From Rhodanobacteraceae bacterium (GTDB lineage: Bacteria > Pseudomonadota > Gammaproteobacteria > Xanthomonadales > Xanthomonadaceae), in contig JACKOX010000002.1 in assembly GCA_024233975.1 (NCBI GenBank), forward strand, positions 124,001-188,000: a stretch of DNA of 64,000 nucleotides, given 5' to 3'. Both the position numbers and the translations under genes were made by a program. Under the pieces are notes generated by a model. It did not search any database. It worked only from the letters and a program-made list of their open reading frames with translations, and was not told where the DNA came from. How positions within the stretch are numbered: position 1 is the first letter of the stretch; each line of letters begins with the position of its first letter. Below, piece by piece: positions 1-8,900 of the stretch.

Positions 1-2
1 CC

Positions 3-194
3 GATTTCCGTCCGGCCAACAACGTGGCGGTGGATGAGGACCTCATCTATCGCGGCCTGTTCGCGGATGGCTTCGAGGACGTGGCGGCGCCGCGTACCGG
101 TAGCGGCAGCGATTTCCTCACGCCGCGCGAATGCGCGCTGCTGGGGGATCCGGATGCCTGCAACGGCAGCCAGTCGGGAGGTGAAACCGAATGA
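3..194 (+). CDS. C-terminal fragment of a probable exported protein with internal DGFE motif
   Basis: This is the last 63 codons of a gene that starts left of the window, read in the frame that ends with TGA at 192-194. The visible part contains LFADGFED followed by about 40 hydrophilic residues ending in GGETE. The DGFE motif is the one found at the very end of several other exported proteins here, but in this protein it is followed by a long extension. The stop codon overlaps the ATG of the downstream foldase gene (ATGA), so the two are probably translationally coupled and belong to the same operon. No domain can be recognised from this short piece. The frame is supported by uninterrupted coding and by the shared motif; the product is unknown. 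Confidence 0.6.
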   Translation, partial: DFRPANNVAVDEDLIYRGLFADGFEDVAAPRTGSGSDFLTPRECALLGDPDACNGSQSGGETE

Positions 195-1186
195 AGGCCG
201 CCGGCTGGATTCCACCGCTTCTGATCGGCGCCGCAGTGGGTGCCGTGGGCGCCTGGTGGTGGCTGCGTCCCGTGGACACGGGCGAGGGCGCGCCGTCGCA
301 GTGGGTGGCGCGGATCGGTGACAGCTACATCAGCGTCGACCGCTACCGTGCCGAAATGCGGCGGCGCGGTGGCGGCATTCCCGGACAGTTCCACGACGAT
401 AGCCAGAAGCTCGCACTGCTCGACGAGATCGTCTACCAGCAGGCGCTGGTGGAGCGTGCGCGAAAGGACCATATCGACCAGCTGCCCGAGGTGCGTCGCT
501 CCATCGACCAGATCCTCGCCAGCCAGGTGCTCAAGCGCGATCTTCGCGACGAGCAGGAGAAGGTGCAGGTCAGTGATGCGATGGTCCGTGCCTTCTACGA
601 CGCCAACGTGGACAGCTATCGCGTGCCCGAACGGCGGCGCATCGCGATGATCCGCATCGGCGTGCCCGATGGTGCCACTGACGAGCAATGGTCGGCAGCG
701 CAGGCGCGGATTAGCGAAGCCCGCGAAAAGGCGCTGGCGCTGGATGGAGATGTCGTGCATTTCGGCAACGTCGCCCAGACCTATTCGGACGACCAGGCCA
801 GCCGCTATCGCGGCGGCGTGGTGGGCTGGATTGCCACCGGTTCACCGGAGCGCTACGGACGCGATCCGGTCGTGCTCGATGCGGCGGCCAGGCTGGAAAA
901 ACCGGGCGACCTGTCCGAGCCGCTGCGCGGCGCCGACGGCTGGTACCTGGTGCGCCTGGTCGACGTCAGCGAATCCAGAGCGCGCTCCTTCGACGAGCTG
1001 GAGGCGGGCATCCGCCAGCGGCTTCGCCAGGAAGGCATGCGCTCGCTGGAACAGAGTTTCCGACAGCAGGTGATCAGCGAGGCCAAGCCCACCGTGCGCA
1101 AGGACGTACTCGCGCGTATCGAACCCCTCTCGCCGCCGGCGGGCGATCCCACGCCCACGCCACCACCGCTGCCCACCAAGGGATAA
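191..1186 (+). CDS. Membrane-anchored parvulin-type peptidyl-prolyl isomerase
   Basis: The 331-residue product has one N-terminal membrane segment (residues 5-25), so the rest should lie in the periplasm. A SurA/PpiD-like helical region (about 45-135) precedes a PpiC-type rotamase domain (about 146-260) that includes RYRGGVVGW, the equivalent of the conserved parvulin GGxLGW motif. A helical segment and a proline-rich tail (PTPTPPPLPTKG) follow. Members of this family isomerise prolyl bonds and act as chaperones for exported proteins. It lies between genes for exported proteins, overlapping the upstream one and 4 bases before the next, so I infer that it is a dedicated foldase for the large secreted products downstream. 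The lone anchor and single rotamase domain distinguish it from housekeeping SurA, which has two parvulin domains. Confidence 0.85.
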   Translation: MKAAGWIPPLLIGAAVGAVGAWWWLRPVDTGEGAPSQWVARIGDSYISVDRYRAEMRRRGGGIPGQFHDDSQKLALLDEIVYQQALVERARKDHIDQLPEVRRSIDQILASQVLKRDLRDEQEKVQVSDAMVRAFYDANVDSYRVPERRRIAMIRIGVPDGATDEQWSAAQARISEAREKALALDGDVVHFGNVAQTYSDDQASRYRGGVVGWIATGSPERYGRDPVVLDAAARLEKPGDLSEPLRGADGWYLVRLVDVSESRARSFDELEAGIRQRLRQEGMRSLEQSFRQQVISEAKPTVRKDVLARIEPLSPPAGDPTPTPPPLPTKG

Positions 1187-1190
1187 CGAC

Positions 1191-2948
1191 ATGAAGCGGA
1201 CATTCAACCTCCTCAGCTCCCTGGCGCTTTCCGCGCTGCTGCTCTGTGCCGGCGGCATGGCGCGTGCGGCGGATGCCGAACAGACGTTCACGCTGCAGCC
1301 CGGGTGGAACGCCATCTACGTGGAGCTTGAGCCGAACCAGGCGGACATCGAGGATGTCTTCGCCGGCCTGCCGGTCGCCAGCGTCTGGCGCTGGATTCCG
1401 ACCAACGGCGGACCGGAGTTCATCACCGATCCGGCGGAGTCGCTGCAGAACATCGACGGCTGGTTTGCCTGGTTCCCGGAGCCGAAGCCGGAGGCCTTCC
1501 TCAGCAACCTGTTCAAGATCAGCGGCAACACGGCGTACCTGGTCAAGCTGGAAGGCAGCGCCTCGCGGCAGCTCACCATCACCGGCAAGCCCCGCTTGAA
1601 GCCGATCGCCTGGCAGCCGAACAGCTTCACCCTGACCGGCCTCCCGGTCTCGCGCAGCAACCCGCCCAGTTTCTCCGAATATTTCTCCGCCTCCACCGCG
1701 CACCAGAGCCAGCCGATGTACACGCTGGGCAGCAACGGACAATGGACGCTGGTCACCTCGCCGGGCAGTACCAATATCGAGTCGGGTCGCGCCTACTGGA
1801 TCTACACCAAGGGTAATTCCCGCTACCAGGGCCGCATGCGCGTGGTGCTGGACCAGGGTGAAACGCTGGAATACAGCGCCGCGTTGACCGAAGTGCGCAT
1901 CGTGCTGCGCAACCAGAGTGATCTGCCGGGCAGTTTCGAGCTGCAGCGCCTGGGTGCTGGCGACCTGCCGCTGAGCTATCTGGTGGTCGATCCGGAATCC
2001 GGTGAGAAGGGCTGGCCAGCCCTGCAGCAGGCGCTGACCGTCGATGTCGAGGCCGGTGGTGAATCATTCGTGACACTGGCGATACGGCGTCGCGACTTCA
2101 GCAGCGACCGTATGGAGCAGATCATCCAGGTCTCCAACGAGCTCGGTGATCGGGTGCTGCTGTTTGCCGGCGGCAACCGCATGCAGCCGACCACGGCGCC
2201 GCGGGCGCTCGCGAACGTGTTGGCCAATGCCAAGCAGTCGCTTGCCGTCGAGTCCTATGCCGGCCTCTGGGTGGGCGACATCAGCATCGATGCGGTGAGC
2301 GAGGCGCAGAGCGGTGGCACCACGCCGACGCCGGTCGGGCGTCCGTTCGCGCAGCGCTTCCTGTTCCATGTCGATGCCAGCGGCAAGGTGCGCCTGCTCA
2401 AGGACGTCATCCAGATGTGGGAGGAGGGCGTCAGCGTGCCAAGCGCACAGGACCCCAACCTCGACGAGGTCTCGGTGCCGGGTCGCTACGTCCTGCTGAC
2501 CGACAAATCGCTGCTCAGCCTGTACACCGGCGCGGTCAACCGCGGCGGCGCTTCGGTGGGCGTGCGCTATAGCACCGTCGCCTACGACTTCGACGGTGAC
2601 CAGCTGGAGCTGGGCGGCGCCTTCGGGCCGGGCAACCAGCTCTCGGGGAACATCGTGGTCGAGAGCGATCTGCCTACCAACCCGTTCCTGCACAAGTACC
2701 ACCCCGACCACGACAACCTGGACGAGCAGTTCCTCAATCCCAGGGTCGAGGCCTACCAGGTGGTGCGCAACGTGCAGCTGGTCTTCACGGACCAGGATCC
2801 CACCGGCGTGACGCCACCCGGCTGGGGCTCCACGGTGCTGGGCGGTGAATATCACGAATCGATAACCGGCCTGCACAAGAACGCCATCTTCACCTCCGGC
2901 GTCTTCCGCTTGCATCGCGTTTCCGCGGTGCCGGTTCTGAACATGTAA
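1191..2948 (+). CDS. Secreted protein of unknown function (585 aa)
   Basis: A clear signal peptide (MKRTFNLLSSLALSALLLC, cleavage probably after the ARA near residue 27) is followed by about 555 residues without membrane segments, predicted to be mostly beta strand. Near the N-terminus the phrase FTLQPGWNAIYVELEP recalls the LxxGWNxI opening of small beta-sandwich repeats in large secreted proteins, but I cannot assign a family. The protein lacks the DGFE tail. It starts 4 bases after the foldase stop and ends 15 bases before the giant gene, so it is very probably part of the same transcript. It may be a partner or accessory of the giant protein; that is inference from position only. Confidence 0.75.
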   Translation: MKRTFNLLSSLALSALLLCAGGMARAADAEQTFTLQPGWNAIYVELEPNQADIEDVFAGLPVASVWRWIPTNGGPEFITDPAESLQNIDGWFAWFPEPKPEAFLSNLFKISGNTAYLVKLEGSASRQLTITGKPRLKPIAWQPNSFTLTGLPVSRSNPPSFSEYFSASTAHQSQPMYTLGSNGQWTLVTSPGSTNIESGRAYWIYTKGNSRYQGRMRVVLDQGETLEYSAALTEVRIVLRNQSDLPGSFELQRLGAGDLPLSYLVVDPESGEKGWPALQQALTVDVEAGGESFVTLAIRRRDFSSDRMEQIIQVSNELGDRVLLFAGGNRMQPTTAPRALANVLANAKQSLAVESYAGLWVGDISIDAVSEAQSGGTTPTPVGRPFAQRFLFHVDASGKVRLLKDVIQMWEEGVSVPSAQDPNLDEVSVPGRYVLLTDKSLLSLYTGAVNRGGASVGVRYSTVAYDFDGDQLELGGAFGPGNQLSGNIVVESDLPTNPFLHKYHPDHDNLDEQFLNPRVEAYQVVRNVQLVFTDQDPTGVTPPGWGSTVLGGEYHESITGLHKNAIFTSGVFRLHRVSAVPVLNM

Positions 2949-2963
2949 CGGGGACGGCATAGC

Positions 2964-5900
2964 ATGAGCACTCACATCACCAGCCACTGCTTCCGTCTCG
3001 GTCTCGCCGCGCTACTGCTGCTGACCGCCTCCACGGCAAGCGCCCAATGGCCGCAGGGACTCGGCGGCGACCGCAATGACGAGGTCACCGTCGTCAAGAC
3101 CGCGCCGGGCGGCGACCTGTTCGTCGCCGGTCACTTCAGCGGCAGCATCGAAACCGCCAGCGGCACCGTGTCCACGGTCGGCCTGCAGGACGTGTTCGTC
3201 GCCCGCTTCGGCCCGGGCGGCCAGCTCAAGTGGCTGCGCGGCGCCGGTGGCGAGGGCGTCGATACGGTCAACGACCTGGTTCTGGATGGTGGACAGAACG
3301 TCTACATCGTCGGCGAGTTCAATGGCACGGCGCGGATGGGCGGCATCAATCTCAACAGCGCCGGCAGGGAAGACGGCTATGTCGCCAAGCTGGACGCCAA
3401 CGGCGACTGGAAGTGGGCCAAGAGCATCAGCGGCAGCGGTACGGACACGGCGCGCGGCATCGTCTTCGTGGAAGGCGACATGGGACAGATTCCCAGCGTG
3501 CCGGACACGCTGGTGCTGGTCGGTTCCTATCACTGTGCGGCCAGCCTGACCGGCATTCCGTCACTGGCCAACCATGCCGGCAACTGCTTCGAGAAAAGCA
3601 GTGACATCTATGCCGCCAAGATCACCACCGCTGGCCAGTGGCAGTGGGCGATCGACCGAGGCAACACGGCGACGGGCATTGAGTTTGCCCAACAGATATC
3701 GCAGGACGCGCAGGGCCGTATCTACATCGGCGGCTCGCTTTCCTCGGGTGGTGGCGCACAGGTGTTGCGCAACGATAATTTCAACAGTCTGGGTGGCTGG
3801 TCCTCATCTGACGGAAGTCGAGGGGGCATCCTGGACTCCACGGGCATCCGATCGGTCGGTTATACCGCGACTTTTGGCGGTATCACCCAGAACGGCGTGG
3901 CGAATTACGAATATAACTTCGGTGTCTACGGGATGAATTCCCCGGGCGGCATGCTGGCGCTGCGCGGCGGAGCCGTTACTCTCAGCAGCCCCAGCCTGAG
4001 CGCAGCGAACAGTTCTGCCTTGTCGGTTGAGTTCAAGGCGCTGCGCGGTTTCGCACAACACTTCGCGGCGGACTATTACGCAGCCCAGTGCACCTACGTC
4101 AACTGCACGTTCTACGAAGGAGGGCAGCTGTCCGAAAAGCCGGACTGGGGTGAGGACCTGCGGCTCCAGTTTTACGGCAGTGATGGCGGCTGGCACAACG
4201 TCAGCACGTTTGCCGGCTCGGGAACCGAAGGGCAGTTGTACGAAAAGGATGGCAGCGATGCGGTCAGCATCAGTGATCCGAGGGCGTTCCATTCGGGCCT
4301 GCGCTTCCGCTTCTCGCTGAGTTCGGCGAGTGGCTCGTGGACCGATTCTCGCGTGGGCGACGCGCGCAGCTACGACTGGTGGTATGTCGACGACTTCAAG
4401 GTCACCAGCTACGGCGCGCAGATACCGTATGTCATGGCGCTCAGCAATGCGGCGACCGGTTCGCCGACCCTGGGCGTGCCGACTTCGTTGCCCGACGCGC
4501 TCAAGGTCAACGACATGGCGGTCAGCCCGGACGGTGGCTCGCTGCTGCTGACCGGCGAGCGCACTGGCGCCAGTGGTTCGAACTATTGCGGCATGGCGAA
4601 CAATGCCGGCGCCTTCGTCGCCAGCATTGATGTGTCGGGCACCTCAATCGGCGCCTGTGACTGGGCCAAGGGCGTCCCCGGCGGCGTCGGCCGTGGCATC
4701 ACCGTTGGTGCTGACGGCACCACCTACTTCACCGGCTCCTTCGCCGGTACGCTGACCTTCTACGGCGACGGCTTGCCGGGTAATGACGGCACGCTGGTAT
4801 CCACCCAGAATGGCAGCGGGGCGGATACCGAAGACGTGTTCATCGGTGCGCTGTCCGGATCGGGAACCTGGCAGGGCGGCTGGGTGACCGGTGGCGGCGT
4901 CATCGATCCCATCGACAATATTCCCGCCTATGCAGGTGGCACTGGCGCCGACGCCGGCATGGCCATCGCCAACAGCGGTGGCATCGTCTACGTGGGTGGC
5001 CGTTTCGAGGCCCAGGCGCGATTCGGCGCGGTGGATTCGATTGTCGCCGTGGATGACGCGGATGCTTTCCTGGTCAACCTGGGAACCGATGGCCGCTTCT
5101 TCCAGGAGGAGCACTGGACGGTTGGCGTCCCGCTGACGCCGCCGCCAACCGCCAAGGTCGACAACTACGCCTTCGTGCCCAACTTCAAGGTTGCCGGCGA
5201 AGACTATGATGCGCTGGCCAACAAGATTTTCCTCTGGGCCCCTCCGGTCAACGGCGCCGACGCCAAGCTGATCCCGTTGCAGCCGTCCGGCCGCGTCGAG
5301 GTCTACTGGCGCGTGCAGGGTCAGCCGCTGGAATCCTCGCAGCGCACCGCGCCGAGCATCGGCTCCAACCGCTGGCCGACCGAGGCCTGCAGCGATCTGA
5401 ATGACGTGGACTGCTACCAGGTCCATGTCGCCGGGACGCCGGTACAGGTCGAGCCCGCCGCCGGCAACTACAAGGTGCTCGAGTTGCTGAGCCCGTCCAG
5501 CGGCAGCAGTGGCGCGACCTACAACAACGGTCGCTTCAACGCCGACCACGGCGGCACCAGCGTGCTGATCTACGTCAACGGACCGACGCTGGACCAGTCC
5601 AGCTACCCGATGGCGCTGGAGGTGGTGCGTTCGCTGCCATACAACAGCGTGCCGCTGTTCGTCGACAACGTGTCGGTGGAGATCGGCCAGCCGATCACCG
5701 ACGCCTTCCACAACGAGGCCGGCCTGACCGGCTACGTGATCAACGAAGTCTCCTACTACGATGGCGCTGGTACCGATGCGGCCTACCAGCGCAGCACGCG
5801 AAGCGGCGCCATCATTCCGGTCAATCGGTACAGCGACTCCCGCGCCCAGGAGCAGGGCCATGAGCTGGCGGTCGCCTGGTATCACCGCAAGCGCAAGGGC

Positions 5901-8900
5901 GTGTACTGGCCGGAGAAGGCGGTTCGCTACGACCCGCACTGGCCGTATGACCCCGAGCGCATCATCATCGCCAGCGAGCAGGGTGGTGAGGTGCTGGGCC
6001 AGACGCCGCTGACGACAACGGCGTTCCCGTCCGCGCGCATCTACTTGCAGAACGACTTCAACCAGCCGGGTTTCAACCCGAACGACGAGCATGCCTTCAT
6101 GGCGCCGTCGACCACCGGCAGTGGTGTCGAGGCCGTGTTCGCATTGCGGTCGGACTTCGGCAGCGCGATCGCCAATGATTCCGCGGCATCGTCCGACCCG
6201 TACACGCTGATCAAGTATTTCGACAACAACGCCAACCAGTGGCGCTTCCGCGTGTTCAAGGTGGAGGCAACCGGTGCCGGCTACGAGAACTTCCGCTTCT
6301 CCGGCGTGGCGGGACGCACGATCTCCCCGCCGTATCCGGTGCGCCTGCTGCCCGGTTGCGCCGAGAGTTTCGTCGAGGGCCAGGTGGCAGGCGAAGCGCC
6401 GCCGCCGCCGTTCTTCCAGGACTACAAGAACCAGCTCTGGGCCAAGTCCGACGGCAGCGGCTCGGTGTACTACTACTACCCTGCGCAGCCCGGCTTCTTC
6501 ACCGACATCGACAACAACGATGTCAACGACATCGAAGGCACCGCGTGCCAGCCGTGGCTTCCGAGGCTGGCCGCCGCCGAGGGTGGTTCGGATTCACCGC
6601 AGAACCCGATCAAGGTCGCCTACGACATCACCTGGCCGGCCGAGGTCCCGCAGCTGGTCAGTGGCGAAACCCTGCTGACGCCCAAGCGCGGCCTGCCGGA
6701 CATCGTCAACCAGGCTGCGGTCGAAGTGATCTACGACGACCAGCAGGCATCGCAGGCCAACCCGGAGCCATCCGATACGCTGGCACAGCTGATCGCGCCG
6801 CTGACGTCGCGCGCCGTGTATCTGGACGTGGTGCCGGAAACGGTCGCCACGGACTTCAATACCGACGGCACCCACGCGATCCTTGGTTCGGCTGACGGGC
6901 TGATCAAACTGCCGGTTTCGGTGGCTGACCGCATCGTCTACAACCCCAACAGCAAGCAGCTGCAGCTGGGCGGCAAGTTCGACGAGAGCGGCGCCGGCGA
7001 GCCCTTCCTGCTGCTCAACGTGCTGTCCAAGCGTGATCGCGTCGTCCTGAAGAAGCTCGATGGCGGTGATGGACACGCCGAGGATGATTTCACCGGCAAC
7101 TGCGCCACGCAGGACGCCGGCTGCACCTGGGACCAGGCCATCGAAGCCCTGTTCCGGCAGTCGCGCAATCCGCAAGACATCCAGCGGATCTGCACCTCCT
7201 CGGAAGTGAACGCCGCCGAGCGCACGCGCATCTGCAACGCCACCCGCGACGTAACACCCGACGATGTGCTGGTGGGTTACCAGGACAGCAATGACGACGG
7301 TATCCTCGAACCGTTCCAGGCCGTGGGTGAGTCCGCCGCGCTGAGCGCCGGCCTGTCGCAGGGCAATGGCTACATGACCATCGCCTTCAACAACGACCCG
7401 ACCCTGAATCCGCTGCCGGTCAGCCTTGAGGTGATCTGGGTCGGCTGCCTCGTGTCGCCGCCGCCGCCAGAAACCGCGACCCTGATCAAGCCCTACCAGG
7501 GTCAGATCAACGTGCTGTCGCCGCAGAACATCTTCGACGAGCAGCTGGTGCTTCGCCACAGCGGTGACTTCGGTGGCAACCCGGATGCACTGGAGTTCGA
7601 GTGGTACTTCCATCCGGACATCGACGGCACGCCGCCGATGCCGGCGCCGGATCCCGAAAACGGCCAGCTCAACGGCTGGATCCAGGTGCCGCTGGCCGAC
7701 CCGCAGGGTGCGGTGGAAGTCAGCATCGAAGGCGCCAACATCCAGACGCTGTCCGACAACTGGTACCTCGCCCGCTATCGTGGCCTGCCGGCCTGCGGAA
7801 ACCAGACCCAATGGGGTCTGTGGGCAGGCCAGCCGGGCGCCACGCCGACCAACCCGCGCGCGCAGCTCGCGCAGGGCTGGGTGAAGCGCGTGCTGAGTCG
7901 CCTCAATCCGTTCGAAGCCCGCGTCCAGGACTTCCACAGTTCGCCCACCAATACCTATGCCGGCATGCTGGTGCAGCTGGGTGAGCGCTACAGCGGTCCG
8001 ATCGCGCTCAACAACGATCCCGACAACATCAACAGCATTGGCCTGATCGAGGCCTACACCACGGTGATGCGCCGTGCGCTGCAGCTGTCGGTGGATTCGA
8101 CGCCGCCGGTGGACTACGGCCCGGCCAACAACGCCATCCTGCTGGTGGCATCGCGCCTGGTCGATTTCTACACCCTGCTGGGCAACGAGGCCTATGCCGA
8201 CGCCCAGGATCCGACCATCGGCATCACCACCGACAGTGGTTCGTTCACGCTCAACCCGAGCATCTTCAACTTCCAGAACCAGCTGGATTCGCTGCTCTCC
8301 GAGGAGCTGGTGCTGCTGCGTGGGCGTGACGACAGCAACGGGCCGGTGGCCGCCGCGCCGGTCTACAACCGCCTGTTCTGGAACTTCACCACCGGTGACG
8401 GCGAAGTGGCTTATGCGCTGAGCTACAACATCACCGACCAGAACTCCGACGGCATCATCGACGAGTACGACGCCCGCATCCTGTTCCCGCAGGGCCATGG
8501 TGATGCCTGGGGTCACTACCTCACCGCGACCACGATCTACTACGACCTGCTGCGCCACCCGTTCTTCTCCTGGGTGCCGAGACCGGAGGCCGTTACCGTG
8601 GCGGGCGTGCCAATCCAGGTGGACTTCCTCGACGAGCGGCAGTTCGCCGAGACGGCCGCCGCCAAGGCGCGGACCGGCGCGGAGATCGTCGATCTCACCT
8701 ACCGCTACAACTACGTCCAGGATCCCGAAGGGCAGTATCAGGGCTACGAGGACACCAACCCCGAGCGTGCCTGGGGCATGTCGGAATGGGGTCGTCGTGC
8801 CGGCATGGGCGCCTACTTCGACTGGGCGACGGTCAACGCCATCCTGCCGGCGGAAGACCCCAACCCGAATCACGAGGGCATCCAGAAGATCCAGCGCAGC

